Source of the DNA: Hydrogenophaga sp. BPS33
Lineage (GTDB): Bacteria > Pseudomonadota > Gammaproteobacteria > Burkholderiales > Burkholderiaceae_C
NCBI RefSeq assembly: GCF_009859475.1
Contig: NZ_CP044549.1
Location: 1,364,001 to 1,428,000, forward strand
DNA length: 64,000 bases
Reading direction: 5' to 3'
Position 1 is the first letter of the stretch. Each line of letters starts with the position of its first letter. Both the position numbers and the translations under genes were made by a program. This document shows, piece after piece, positions 24,930-34,212 of this stretch. Below the pieces are notes generated by a model. It was given only the letters and a program-made list of their open reading frames with translations, was not told the origin of the DNA and ran no database searches.

Positions 24930-25922
24930 ATGACTTCCCCTCTCGCATCCCCGCAACGCCGCCGCTTGATGCTCGCCGGCACCGCCGCGCTGCTGGCCGC
25001 GCCTTCGCTGCGCGCGCAAGGCAGCTACCCGAACAAGCCGGTGCGCGTGATCGTGCCGAGCTCGCCCGGCTCCTCGCAAGACCTGGTGGCGCGCCGCATC
25101 GCCATACCGCTGGCGCAGAGCCTGGGCCAGCCCGTGGTTGTGGAGAACGTGGCCGGCTCCGGCGGCATGATCGGCACCGCGCAGATCGTGCGCGCGCCCA
25201 AGGACGGCTACACCATCGGCGTGATCTCCAGCAACTTCAGCATCAGCCCCTACCTGTACCGCCAGCCCTTCGACCCGATCAAGGACGTGACCCCGGTGGC
25301 CATCCTCACCTCGGGCGCCAACGTGCTCATGGCCAGCCCCAAGCTGGAAGCGAAGAACCCGGCCGAACTGTTCGCGCTCGCCAAGACCCGCACCGGCGAC
25401 AAGACCCTGACCTACGCCAGCGCGGGCGTCGGCTCCACCCCGCACCTGGCCGCGGCGATGATGGAAATGATGGCCGGCATCGACCTGCTGCACGTGCCCT
25501 ACAAAGGCCTGGCCTACCAGCCCGACCTGATCGCCAACCAGATCGACATGGGCTTCATGCCGCTGCCCGTGGCCGTGCCCCTGGTGCGCGCCGGTACGCT
25601 GCGCGCGCTGGCCGTGACCACCTCGCAACGCGTGCCCACCTTGCCCGACGTGCCGAGCTTTGCCGAGTCCGGCCTGCCGGGCTACGAGTTCGCGGGTTGG
25701 AACGCCGTCATCGTTGGCGCGGGCACGCCACCCGCGATCGTGCAGCGCCTCAACAAGGAAGTGCTGGCCGCGCTGCGCACGCCCGACGTGATCAAGTACG
25801 CCGAGAACCTGGGCTCGCGCCTGGTGGGCGGCACGCCCGAGGAAGCCGCGCGCTGGGTGGCGCGGGATCTCGATGTGCTGGGCAAGCTCGCGCACCGCAT
25901 CGGGCTCAAGCCCGAGAACTGA
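24930..25922 (+). CDS. Bug-family periplasmic solute-binding protein
   Basis: The 330-residue protein has an N-terminal signal peptide with basic residues (SPQRRRLMLAGTAALLAAP) that could use TAT or Sec. The Bug entry motif YPNKPVRVIVPSSPGSSQDLVARR follows, with the ligand-loop Asp. LLHVPYKG and RVPTLPDVPSFAESG are further family motifs. Bug proteins catch carboxylates for tripartite tricarboxylate (TctAB-type) transporters, but no membrane partner is encoded in this window. It lies inside the AtuA-like operon, so it probably binds that pathway's acid substrate. Confidence 0.9.
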   Translation: MTSPLASPQRRRLMLAGTAALLAAPSLRAQGSYPNKPVRVIVPSSPGSSQDLVARRIAIPLAQSLGQPVVVENVAGSGGMIGTAQIVRAPKDGYTIGVISSNFSISPYLYRQPFDPIKDVTPVAILTSGANVLMASPKLEAKNPAELFALAKTRTGDKTLTYASAGVGSTPHLAAAMMEMMAGIDLLHVPYKGLAYQPDLIANQIDMGFMPLPVAVPLVRAGTLRALAVTTSQRVPTLPDVPSFAESGLPGYEFAGWNAVIVGAGTPPAIVQRLNKEVLAALRTPDVIKYAENLGSRLVGGTPEEAARWVARDLDVLGKLAHRIGLKPEN

Positions 25923-25947
25923 AGCCTCGACACAAGGACGCCATCCA

Positions 25948-27219
25948 ATGACCGACCGCCGTGCCATGCTCGGCGCACTCGTGGGGGCCGCCGGTGCGTC
26001 CCTCGCGGGCTGCGCCAGCCCGTCGCCTGCCGCGCCAGCCGCTGCCGCCACGAAGACCGCGCTGTACCGCAACGTGGGCGATGTGCTCGAACATTTTGAA
26101 GTCGATGCCGACGCCGCCACGCTCACCCGCCGGGGCGTGGTGCGCCTGCCGGCCGGCCTGCAGTACGCCTGGCCCCACCCTTCGCGCCAGGTGCTCTACG
26201 CCACCTCCAGCAACCGCGGTTCCGACCTGCCCGGCGAAGTGCACCACCTGAGCGCCTTGCGCATCGACCCCGTCACCGGCGCGCTGCAAGCCCTGGGCGC
26301 ACCCGTGCCCTTGAAGGCGCGCTCGATCCACATGAGCGTGGACCGCGAAGGCCACTTCGTGCTGGTCGCCTACAGCGAGCCGGCCGGCGTGTCGGTGCAC
26401 TGCATCGAGGCCGATGGCCGCATCGGCGATGAAGTGGCGCAGCCCGCCGCGCTCCAACTGGGCATCTACCCGCACCAGATCCTGGCCGCCCCCGGAAACC
26501 GCAAGGTGCTGCTGGTTTCGCGCGGGCACAACGCCCACGGCGGCAAACCCGAAGACCCGGGCGTGCTGCACCTGCTGCGCTTCGAGAACGGCGTGCTCAC
26601 GCCCCTGCAGTCCGTGGCGCCCAACGGCGGCTACGGCTTCGGTCCGCGCCATCTCGACTTTCATCCCACGCAGCCCTGGGTGTTCGTGTCGCTGGAGCGG
26701 CAGAACCGGCTCGACGTGTTCCAGCTCGACGGCGAACGCCTTTCCAGCGCGCCGCTGTTCAGCCGCAGCACCCTGGGCCAACCCGACCAAGTGCGCCCGC
26801 GCCAGTTGCCCAGCGCGATCCACGTTCACCCCAACGGCTCGGTGGTCTACGTGGCCAACCGGGGGCTGGCGACCGAGCCCTTCAACGGGCGCAACGTGTT
26901 CCAGGGCGGCGAGAACACCATCTCCGTTTTTGCGATCCACCCGCGCACCGGTGAGCCCACGCTCATCCAGTCCATCGACACACGGGCCTACCACGTGCGC
27001 ACCTTTGCGCTGGACGCCAGCTCGCGCCTGCTGGTGGCCGCGTCGATCGCACCCATGAACGTGCGCGAAGGCGACCGCGTCACGGCGGTGCCCGCGAGGC
27101 TCTCAGTGTTCCGTGTGCTCGCCGATGGCCGTCTGGAATTCGTGCGCACCTATGGCGTGGCCACCGAGAAGAACTTCCAGTGGTGGATGGGCATGGTGGG
27201 CTTGCCGGCCGTTACGTGA
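25948..27219 (+). CDS. Exported lactonase-family beta-propeller lipoprotein
   Basis: The 423-residue protein has a signal sequence with RRAMLGALVGAAGASLAGC; the Cys at ~22 is in a lipobox, and the start is also TAT-like. The body is a seven-bladed propeller of the 6-phosphogluconolactonase (YbhE) type, with YAWPHPSRQVLYATSSNRG, GFGPRHLDFHPTQPWVFVSLE and SAIHVHPNGSVVYVANRG blades. Because it appears to be exported, the substrate is probably an external lactone and not 6-phosphogluconolactone. It follows the Bug receptor by 25 bases and is likely the last gene of that operon. Confidence 0.8.
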   Translation: MTDRRAMLGALVGAAGASLAGCASPSPAAPAAAATKTALYRNVGDVLEHFEVDADAATLTRRGVVRLPAGLQYAWPHPSRQVLYATSSNRGSDLPGEVHHLSALRIDPVTGALQALGAPVPLKARSIHMSVDREGHFVLVAYSEPAGVSVHCIEADGRIGDEVAQPAALQLGIYPHQILAAPGNRKVLLVSRGHNAHGGKPEDPGVLHLLRFENGVLTPLQSVAPNGGYGFGPRHLDFHPTQPWVFVSLERQNRLDVFQLDGERLSSAPLFSRSTLGQPDQVRPRQLPSAIHVHPNGSVVYVANRGLATEPFNGRNVFQGGENTISVFAIHPRTGEPTLIQSIDTRAYHVRTFALDASSRLLVAASIAPMNVREGDRVTAVPARLSVFRVLADGRLEFVRTYGVATEKNFQWWMGMVGLPAVT

Positions 27220-27286
27220 GAGGTGCGATTCGGCAAAGACGTGCACGCGCTATGCTCAAACGTCCCAGCAAGGCGCGCCCGCCGGC

Positions 27287-28243
27287 ATGAAGCAACTTGA
27301 ATTCACCACCCTGAAACTGTTCGCGGCCGTGGCTGAGAGCGGCAGCGTGTCGGCCGCTGCCGAGAAGAGCCACCTCACCATTGCGGCGGTGAGCAAGCGC
27401 ATCCGAGACTTGGAGCAATCGGTGGGCAGCCAGCTCTTCCTGCGCCACGCGCGCGGCATGACGCTCACCCTGGCCGGCCAGGCCTTGCTGAAATACGCGC
27501 GCGAAATCGTCTTCACTGTCGACCGCATGGAAGGCGAGCTGCGCCAGATTGCCAAGGGCCTGGTGGGCACGGTGCGCGTGGCGGCGGCCGGATCGGCCAT
27601 TGCGCATTTCCTGCCCGAAGACCTCAAGCAGTTCGCCGACCGGCACCCCAACGTGGCGATCGACCTGTCGGAAGAGTCCACCAGCGACGAGGTGCTGGCC
27701 GCGCTGGTGGAAGGCCGGGTCGACATCGGCATTCTGTTCGGCCCGTTGGACAACCCCGCGCTCACGGCCTACGAATACCACCGCGACAGCCTGTGCCTGG
27801 TGGTGCCGCGCGGCCACGCCTTGGCGCGTTTTCCCAAAGTGCGCTTTGCCGATGCGCTGGTTTACGACTTTATCGCGCCCGCGCGCCGCAGCTCCGTCAT
27901 GCAGATGCTGCTGGCCCACAGCGGTGGCGCGCTCAAGACGCGCATCCACGTGCGCAGCAACGACGCCATCTGCCGCATGGTCGGCGCGGGCATGGGCGTG
28001 GGCATCTGCCCCACCGAATCCGCGCGCGGCTACCGCCGCCCGCACGAGATTCGCTTTCTCGAACTCGACGAACCCTGGGCCCAGCGCCAACTGGTGATCG
28101 CCGTGCGCGCGCCCGAACAAGGCCTGTCGGGCGCGGCCCAGCTCTTCCTGGCGCACTGCCGCGACATGGCGCAGCAAGATCGCGAAGCCTCCGCCCCCGT
28201 GGCGCCTGCACCATCTTCTTCTTCCGCCAAACCTGTTCGCTGA
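27287..28243 (+). CDS. LysR-family transcriptional regulator
   Basis: The 318-residue protein has an N-terminal winged helix (~1-60) with GSVSAAAEKSHLTIAAVSKRI as recognition region, and a LysR effector domain (~90-295). A Ser/Pro-rich tail closes the protein. It lies 67 bases downstream of the lactonase gene and 12 bases before the acyl-CoA synthetase gene, all on the plus strand. It is a good candidate regulator of the AtuA-like operon and the synthetase, but no operator was recognised. Confidence 0.9.
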   Translation: MKQLEFTTLKLFAAVAESGSVSAAAEKSHLTIAAVSKRIRDLEQSVGSQLFLRHARGMTLTLAGQALLKYAREIVFTVDRMEGELRQIAKGLVGTVRVAAAGSAIAHFLPEDLKQFADRHPNVAIDLSEESTSDEVLAALVEGRVDIGILFGPLDNPALTAYEYHRDSLCLVVPRGHALARFPKVRFADALVYDFIAPARRSSVMQMLLAHSGGALKTRIHVRSNDAICRMVGAGMGVGICPTESARGYRRPHEIRFLELDEPWAQRQLVIAVRAPEQGLSGAAQLFLAHCRDMAQQDREASAPVAPAPSSSSAKPVR

Positions 28244-28255
28244 CATCACCGCACC

Positions 28256-29875
28256 ATGACCCGTTCGCCCGACACGACCGCCCCGCGACCCGAAGGCGAT
28301 TTCGGCCTCATCACCGACCTCGTGCGCGCCCACGCGGCGCAACGCCCGCAAGCCCTGGCCCTGCGCGACGACCGGCGCACCATGACCTACGCCGAGCTCG
28401 ACATGCTGATGGACCAGGTGGCCGGCAGCCTGCAACGCAGCGGCGCGGCACCGGGTGACGCCATCGCCATCTGCGCTACCAGCTCGGTGCGCTACGCCGC
28501 CGTGTTCCTGGGCGCCTTGCGCGCGGGCCTGGCCGTCGCACCCCTGGCGCCCAACACCACCCCGGCCAGCCTGGCCCGCATGCTGCAGGACAGCGCCGCG
28601 CGCGTGCTCTTCGTGGACGCGTCCACCGCCGCACAGACCGCAGCAGGGCAGGGCCTGCCCGATGGCTTTGAGCGCATCGCACTCGACCCCGTGGAAGGGG
28701 CCGGCGATGGTCCGCGCGTTTTCGAAGACTGGCTGCAAGCCGATGCGCTCCCTGCGCCCGTCGAACTGCGGCCCGACAGCCCTTTCAACATCCTCTATTC
28801 CTCGGGCACCACGGGCGAGCCCAAAGGCATCGTGCAGCCGCACGGCATGCGCTGGGCGCACGTGCGGCGCGTGGCGCGCTTCGAGTACGGCCCGGACACG
28901 GTGTCGCTGCTGTCCACCCCGTTGTATTCGAACACCACCCTGGTCACCTTCTTCCCCACGCTGGCCTACGGCGGTTGCGCGGTGCTCATGGCCAAATCCG
29001 ACGCCACGCGCTTCCTGCAACTGTCGCAAGACCTGCGCGCCACCCACGCCATGCTGGTGCCCACGCAATACCAGCGCCTGATGGCGCACCCCGAGTTCGA
29101 CAGCTACGACCTGTGCAGCTACCGTTACAAGTTCAGCACCAGCGCGCCGTTCTCGGCGGCGTTGAAAGCGGACGTACTGCGGCGCTGGCCCGGCGGCCTG
29201 GTCGAGCAATACGGCATGACCGAGGGCGGTGTGTCCTGCATGCTCGAAGCGCACCTGCACCCCGACAAGCTGCACACCGTGGGCCGCCCCATTGCCGGTT
29301 GCGACGTGCGCCTGATCGACGAAGACGGTCGCGAGGTAGCGGCAGGCATGGCCGGCGAAATCGTGGGCCGCTCCGCCGGCATGATGAGCGGCTACCTGAA
29401 CCTGCCCGAGAAGACGCGCGAAGCCGAGTGGTTTTCTTCGGCGGGGGAGCGCTTCATCCGCACCGGCGACATCGGCCGTTTCGATGCCGACGGTTTTCTT
29501 TCGCTCATCGACCGCCGCAAGGACATGATCATCAGCGGTGGCTACAACATCTACCCGAGCGACCTCGAAGCCGTGCTCGCGCAGCACCCGGCCGTGGCCG
29601 AGGCAGCGGTGGTGGGCGTGGCGAGCGAGGCGTGGGGCGAAACGCCGGTGGCCTTTGTGGTGCTGCGCGAGGGAGGCTCACACCCCGATGAGGCGGAGCT
29701 GCTGGCCTGGGCCAATGCGCGGCTGGGGAAGACGCAGCGCATTGCGGCGTTGCGGTGCGTGGAGCGATTGCCGCGCAGTGAGATTGGGAAGGTGCTCAAG
29801 CGGGAGTTGCGGGCGGGGTTTGTTGCGCGGGATTCTGCAATCAGCCCCTTGCGCGAGGCTTCAGGCGAAAGCTGA
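28256..29875 (+). CDS. AMP-forming acyl-CoA synthetase (ANL superfamily)
   Basis: The 539-residue enzyme activates a carboxylic acid with ATP and CoA. Motifs are the phosphate loop YSSGTTGEPKG (~179-189), YGMTEGG (~320), RTGDIGRFDADGFLSLIDRRKDMI (~400) and the C-terminal catalytic lysine in SEIGKVLKREL. The acid substrate cannot be told. The gene lies 12 bases after the LysR gene on the same strand, and its last 35 bases overlap the convergent AhpD-like gene. It probably feeds the product of the upstream operon into CoA-linked degradation. Confidence 0.9.
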   Translation: MTRSPDTTAPRPEGDFGLITDLVRAHAAQRPQALALRDDRRTMTYAELDMLMDQVAGSLQRSGAAPGDAIAICATSSVRYAAVFLGALRAGLAVAPLAPNTTPASLARMLQDSAARVLFVDASTAAQTAAGQGLPDGFERIALDPVEGAGDGPRVFEDWLQADALPAPVELRPDSPFNILYSSGTTGEPKGIVQPHGMRWAHVRRVARFEYGPDTVSLLSTPLYSNTTLVTFFPTLAYGGCAVLMAKSDATRFLQLSQDLRATHAMLVPTQYQRLMAHPEFDSYDLCSYRYKFSTSAPFSAALKADVLRRWPGGLVEQYGMTEGGVSCMLEAHLHPDKLHTVGRPIAGCDVRLIDEDGREVAAGMAGEIVGRSAGMMSGYLNLPEKTREAEWFSSAGERFIRTGDIGRFDADGFLSLIDRRKDMIISGGYNIYPSDLEAVLAQHPAVAEAAVVGVASEAWGETPVAFVVLREGGSHPDEAELLAWANARLGKTQRIAALRCVERLPRSEIGKVLKRELRAGFVARDSAISPLREASGES

Positions 29876-30290
29876 TGCCAAGCCGGTTGATCGCGTTCAT
29901 GGCTGCGATGGTCAGGGTGAGGTCCACTAGGTCTTTCTCGCCGAACACAGCGAGCGCGGCGGCGTAGGCTTCGTCGGATGCGTGGGTTTCGCTCACGCGT
30001 GTGACCTCCTCTGACCACGCGAGCGCGGCGCGTTCTTGCTCGGTAAAAAGATACTGGGCTTCGTGCCAGACAGGGATCAGCACCGTCTTGTCGACCGACA
30101 CACCCTCCTTGAGCAGGTCGCGGGTGTGAATGTCGATGCAGTGGGCACACCCGTTGATCTGCGATACGCGCAGGAAGACGAGATGAATGAGGGTGCTGGG
30201 CAGGTTCGTCTCGTTGAGGACATAGTGATGCAGACCGCCAACGGCCTTTGCACCTTCCGGGGAGACGGCGAACCAATTCGCGCGATTCAT
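29841..30290 (-). CDS. Carboxymuconolactone decarboxylase/AhpD-like protein
   Basis: The 149-residue all-helical protein has the CxxC motif in QINGCAHCIDIHTRDLLKEG, typical of the alkylhydroperoxidase branch of the family, with the nearby His. The C-terminal LTLTIAAMNAINRLGISF is also conserved. Such proteins give peroxide reduction through a disulfide relay. The 3' end overlaps the convergent acyl-CoA synthetase gene by 35 bases. No partner reductase is present nearby. Confidence 0.87.
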   Translation of the reverse strand: MNRANWFAVSPEGAKAVGGLHHYVLNETNLPSTLIHLVFLRVSQINGCAHCIDIHTRDLLKEGVSVDKTVLIPVWHEAQYLFTEQERAALAWSEEVTRVSETHASDEAYAAALAVFGEKDLVDLTLTIAAMNAINRLGISFRLKPRARG

Positions 30291-30393
30291 GACGCTTCAT
30301 CCTTTCTAGATGGGGTTTTCGACGGCCGGGGATTTGGCCTGTCCCATTCAAGACGGATGACGCCCGCGTGTTGTGACAGATCGGGAGAGGTCT

Positions 30394-30421
30394 GCTCGCA
30401 ATAGCAACCGCTATCGCGAGC
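30394..30421 (-). terminator. Hairpin just after the autotransporter stop codon
   Basis: The sequence forms a strong stem with outer arms GCTCGC/GCGAGC and inner arms ATAGC/GCTAT around an AACC loop, with one mismatch pair. It begins five bases beyond the stop codon of the gene at 30426-32189. No T-run follows on the minus strand, so it may act as a Rho-assisted terminator or as an RNA-end stabiliser. Confidence 0.5.
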
Positions 30422-30425
30422 AATT

Positions 30426-32189
30426 TCAGAACGTCTTGTTCACCATCACCGCCAAGCTGTCGGCCCGCGTCTTGCTGGTGCCGGTGTAGCTGTACTGGTA
30501 GTACAGGTCGATCACCACGGCGTTGCGGAACTGGTAGCTGCTGCCCAGCGCCAAGCGTGCGGTGTTGCTGTTGTTGCGCGTGCCGTCGATCTGGTAGACC
30601 ACGCCGGGGAGCCGGTTGACAAAGCTCATCTGCGCCACGCCCGTCTTGGCGAAGTCGTGCAGGTATTCGACGCGGACGTAGGGCCGCGCCACGGTGCCGC
30701 CTTGCAGGAATACCGTGGTTTCACCGCGCACGCCCAGGGCCAGGCTGGTGGTGGGAATGTCTTGTGCCGAATAGTGCAGGTCGAACGGGCCGCCGCCGTT
30801 TTCGGTGGTGGCTTTCAATCGGGTCCGCACGAGATCCAGGCGGGCGTATGGCGCAATCAGCATCTGGCGGCCGCCCATTTCGAACTCGTGGTCGTAGCCG
30901 CCGGTGAGCGAAGAGAACCATTGCGAGCCCGAGCGCTTGGAGTAAGCCATCAAGCCGTTGCCGGTGACGAAGCGCCGCGCATCAAAGCTCAGGCTGCCGT
31001 AGCCGAGCAGGCCGTCGATGAAGAAGCCGTCGGCCGGCTGGTAGCTGCCGTAGACGCTCAGCGAGTAGCTGTCGCCCTTGCTGCGTGTGCCGTTGCTGCC
31101 GATCTTCTGGCGTTCGTACGCAATGCCGCTGCCCACGCCCAGCACCAGCTTGTCGCTGAAGCGCCGGTCGGCGCCCACGGTGATGCCGGCGGTGCTGAAG
31201 CGCGAATCGATGTTGCCCTGCTTGCCCAGGTTGACGAGGCCCGCGCTCCACACGTCGACCCCCGTCCCCATCACGTTCTGCTGCGTGCTGTTCAACGGTA
31301 TGCCGGAGAGCAGCTGCGAGCCGGACGTCTGCGCCACACGCGGATCGGTGGTGCCCTGCATGGCCAGGGGAGAGAGGCGCGGGTGGGTCCCCACCGTGCC
31401 GCCCATGCCCATGCCGGTGCCACCGTCGCTCCCGAGGCCCAGCGTGTTGCGCGGTTGGCCGCGCCCTTGCGGTTCACCCGGAGCGAAGGCGCCGGTGTTG
31501 GTCGACACCGGCTTGCGCCGATGCAGGCTCTCCAGGCGGTTCTGGACATTGGCCGTCTGCGCGGCCGCAAACCGTCGCGCGGTATCGGCTTGTGCGGTGA
31601 GCAGGCCGATCACTTCCGCGTCCTTGTCCGGATCCGGGCTGCAGGTGTTGGTGCCGATGGCGATGCAGCCGGGGCCGTTCATCGTCAATGTGAAAGGCTG
31701 TGAGCCCACGTTGGGGATGTTGAAAGCGATCAGCACGCTGTATTGCACGCCGGGCTGCAGGGTCAGGCCGATGCCGCTGAAGGTGGAGGTGAAAGGTGCT
31801 GCGCCTGTGGAAAGTGACGAAACCAGGAAGCGCGAATAGACGGACGGCCCGCACGGCGTGGTGGAAGGGGTGAACGTTCCCTGCAGGAAATAGGTGGTGT
31901 TCGCCGTCGTCGGCGTGACGACGCTCGCCGTGTAGGTGCCTGCGGTGTCCACCGTGAAGGTGTACAGCTTGTAATTCCATGTGCCGGAGTTGCACATGTT
32001 GAAGTTCGTGTTGTCCGTCCCGGCGATATTGGGCGTTTGGGTGATCGCCGCTGCTGCTTCCGCATTGCCGGTAATGGTCACCTTGGCGGCCATTGCCGGC
32101 GCGCTGACGGCCAGCCATCCTGCCCCGGCGAGCAGCAGCCCGCTCAATAGACGCGCCAGGCGCCCTCCACGCTGGTCATTCCTCATCAT
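30426..32189 (-). CDS. Outer-membrane protein with autotransporter beta-barrel domain
   Basis: The 587-residue protein has a signal peptide ending APAMAA (~35). An N-terminal beta-sandwich (~36-185) follows, with TWNYKLYTFTVDTAGTYTASVV, resembling a bacterial pre-peptidase C-terminal-type domain. A Gln/Ala-rich helical linker and a Gly/Met-rich stretch lie at ~200-290. The C-terminal ~270 residues form alternating strands ending in VMVNKTF, whose last Phe is the usual barrel-insertion signal. The passenger is short and has no visible protease triad, so surface display or adhesion is more likely than secretion. The gene appears to be single, with a hairpin after its stop. Confidence 0.82.
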   Translation of the reverse strand: MMRNDQRGGRLARLLSGLLLAGAGWLAVSAPAMAAKVTITGNAEAAAAITQTPNIAGTDNTNFNMCNSGTWNYKLYTFTVDTAGTYTASVVTPTTANTTYFLQGTFTPSTTPCGPSVYSRFLVSSLSTGAAPFTSTFSGIGLTLQPGVQYSVLIAFNIPNVGSQPFTLTMNGPGCIAIGTNTCSPDPDKDAEVIGLLTAQADTARRFAAAQTANVQNRLESLHRRKPVSTNTGAFAPGEPQGRGQPRNTLGLGSDGGTGMGMGGTVGTHPRLSPLAMQGTTDPRVAQTSGSQLLSGIPLNSTQQNVMGTGVDVWSAGLVNLGKQGNIDSRFSTAGITVGADRRFSDKLVLGVGSGIAYERQKIGSNGTRSKGDSYSLSVYGSYQPADGFFIDGLLGYGSLSFDARRFVTGNGLMAYSKRSGSQWFSSLTGGYDHEFEMGGRQMLIAPYARLDLVRTRLKATTENGGGPFDLHYSAQDIPTTSLALGVRGETTVFLQGGTVARPYVRVEYLHDFAKTGVAQMSFVNRLPGVVYQIDGTRNNSNTARLALGSSYQFRNAVVIDLYYQYSYTGTSKTRADSLAVMVNKTF

Positions 32190-32554
32190 CTGGATCTCAT
32201 GGTTGTTGGTACTGGGGCAGGCGCACGGGTGTGGGCCGCGTCGGCGAGTCTAGCGACCGATGCGGTGCATGTTCGCGGCGAAATGCACCCGGAAATGGGG
32301 GCATTTCTGAGACGCCTGCCGGCGGGATCACTCAAAGTGATCGCGACGACCAAAAATGGGTAGTTGGACGGGGCGCAGGGCCAGTTCGATAGTCCATGTG
32401 CAGGAAAGCCGTGCAGGCGGCCCAAGCCTCTGCGCGCCTCCCATAAATCACATATCTGCGGAGTTGCCGCGACACGTGCGTTTGTCTGGTGATCGCGCAT
32501 GGCCTTGCCCTACGATCGTCCGTTGATGAGCCTTCTTGGGAATTTGGAGCTGCG
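32190..32554. promoter_or_regulatory. 365-base divergent intergenic region with inverted repeats
   Basis: No gene is supported here. The region separates the autotransporter and cupin genes and holds their promoters. It contains a perfect inverted repeat GATCACTCAAAGTGATC (32326-32342) and weaker arms GAAATGC (32280-32286) and GCATTTC (32301-32307). ATCACATATCTGCG at 32447-32460 resembles motifs in three other divergent promoter regions of this window. An ATG at 32489 opens an in-frame extension of the cupin gene, but the ribosome site favours the start at 32555. Confidence 0.45.
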
Positions 32555-33310
32555 ATGGAACGCATCGGACATGTGGGTCAGAAGACGAGAACGCGCCGTT
32601 TCGACGAAGGAAACTTTCGCGGCTACACGGACTATCTGATCGAGAGCGAGCCTGGCGCGCGCCCGGCGCCGCAGGCCTTCCTGGTGCACCAGGCACCCGA
32701 GTGGGTGTTGCCGCCGCATTTCCACCTGGAAGAGCAGTTCCAGGTGGTCACGGGCGGGTCGGGCACGCTGGGCAAGCACGCTGTCGCGCCCATCACGGTG
32801 CACTACACCTCGCGCGAGACCGGCTACGGGCCTCTCGTCGCGGGGGGCGAGGGCCTGGACTACCTGTCGCTGCGCGCGGTCACCGACCCGGGCGCCTGGT
32901 ACATGCCCGAATCGCGGGGAAAGATGCGTCCCGGTTTGCGCAAGTGGCAGACCACCATCGGGCCGATCGCGGTCGGGAGTCTCGATGTGTCGCGCGCCGT
33001 GTCCCCGGGCGATGTCGAAGTCCTCAGCGCACCCGATGAACATGGCCTGGCCATCTGGTTGCTCCGGCTGCCGCCCGACGGCGCGACGACGGCGCCACCG
33101 CAAGCCCTGGGCGGTGGCCGTTTCCATGTGGTCGTGGGCGGATCGCTGAACGCCGCGCACGAAAGCCTGGGCTACGGCGCGGTCGTGTGGCGCGACGCCG
33201 CCGACGCGCCCTTGCACCTGCGCGCCGGCGCACAAGGCCTTGCCTTGCTGGTCCTGCAGTTTCCCGCGCAGGCGCTGGAGCCCGAGCCGCGCCGCATGGA
33301 CGACGCCTGA
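32555..33310 (+). CDS. Cupin-domain protein of unknown function
   Basis: The 251-residue protein starts at an ATG at 32555, six bases after GGAG. An N-terminal cupin (~45-110) has VLPPHFHLEEQFQVVTGGSG, with His-x-His and Glu/Gln positions that can bind a metal. A second, degenerate half contains GGGRFHVVVGGS. It could be a small dioxygenase, isomerase or ligand-binding protein. It precedes an enoyl-CoA hydratase gene by 68 bases and may be co-transcribed with it. Confidence 0.75.
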   Translation: MERIGHVGQKTRTRRFDEGNFRGYTDYLIESEPGARPAPQAFLVHQAPEWVLPPHFHLEEQFQVVTGGSGTLGKHAVAPITVHYTSRETGYGPLVAGGEGLDYLSLRAVTDPGAWYMPESRGKMRPGLRKWQTTIGPIAVGSLDVSRAVSPGDVEVLSAPDEHGLAIWLLRLPPDGATTAPPQALGGGRFHVVVGGSLNAAHESLGYGAVVWRDAADAPLHLRAGAQGLALLVLQFPAQALEPEPRRMDDA

Positions 33311-33378
33311 TTCCTCGACGCTTCTCATCCACATCACCGGTGCCCTGGAGGCACCTTCTCTTCACCTCAAGGAAACCC

Positions 33379-34185
33379 ATGGATTACGCCCAATACCAAT
33401 ACCTCAAGATCGATGTCGACGCGGATGGCATCTGCACCGTCACCATGAACCGGCCGGAAGCGATGAATGCCGCGGGCGGCCCCATGCACCCGGAGCTCGA
33501 GCGGATCTGGCTGGACATCAACGAAGACCCGCGCGTGAAGGCCGTGATCCTGACCGGCGCCGGCCGGGCGTTTTCCGCTGGCGGCGATTTGAAAGGCATG
33601 GCGCAACGCCTGGGCACGCCCGAGAACCTCAAGCACGGCATGGAGGCACCGGCGCGCACGCGCCGCCTGTGGCAGAACATGCTGGAACTGCAACCCCCGC
33701 TGATCGCCGCGATCAATGGCGACGCCATGGGCCTGGGCTGCACGCTCGCGCTGTTCTGCGACATCACCGTGATCTCGCAAGAGGCCCGCATCGGAGACAC
33801 CCACGTCAAGGTCGGCCTGGTGGCGGGTGACGGTGGCGCGGTGATCGTGCCGCTGCTGGTCGGTGCGGCCAAGGCCCGCGACCTTCTGATGCGCGGGCGC
33901 GTTCTCACCGGGCAGGAAGCCTGCGACATCGGCCTGGTGTGCCACGCGCGGCCGAAAGACCAGGTGCTGGAGGAAGCGCGCGCGATCGCGCTCGAACTCG
34001 CGGCATTGCCCAAGTACGCGGTGGCGTGGACCAAGCTGTCGGTCAACAAGGCGGTGAAAGAGCGCCTGAACATGGTGATCGACGCGTCGATGGCGCTCGA
34101 GATGCTGACCATGAACAGCGGCGACCACGCCGAGGCGGTGCGGGCTTTCGTCGACAAGCGCAAGCCGGTTTTCAAGGGCGACTGA
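33379..34185 (+). CDS. Enoyl-CoA hydratase/isomerase family protein
   Basis: The 268-residue crotonase-fold protein has VTMNRPEAMNA near the start. The oxyanion-hole segment AFSAGGDLKGM is at ~62-72, and ALINGDAMGLG-like residues (AAINGDAMGLGCTLALFCD) are at ~112-130. The region usually carrying the two catalytic glutamates reads GDTHVKVGLVAGDGG, with Asp in place of the first glutamate. It may therefore act as an isomerase or a specialised hydratase. An AAGGAAA precedes the ATG. Cupin and SnoaL-like genes flank it on the same strand. Confidence 0.87.
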   Translation: MDYAQYQYLKIDVDADGICTVTMNRPEAMNAAGGPMHPELERIWLDINEDPRVKAVILTGAGRAFSAGGDLKGMAQRLGTPENLKHGMEAPARTRRLWQNMLELQPPLIAAINGDAMGLGCTLALFCDITVISQEARIGDTHVKVGLVAGDGGAVIVPLLVGAAKARDLLMRGRVLTGQEACDIGLVCHARPKDQVLEEARAIALELAALPKYAVAWTKLSVNKAVKERLNMVIDASMALEMLTMNSGDHAEAVRAFVDKRKPVFKGD

Positions 34186-34212
34186 GCCGCGTCTCTCTGG
34201 AGCAACCACGGC

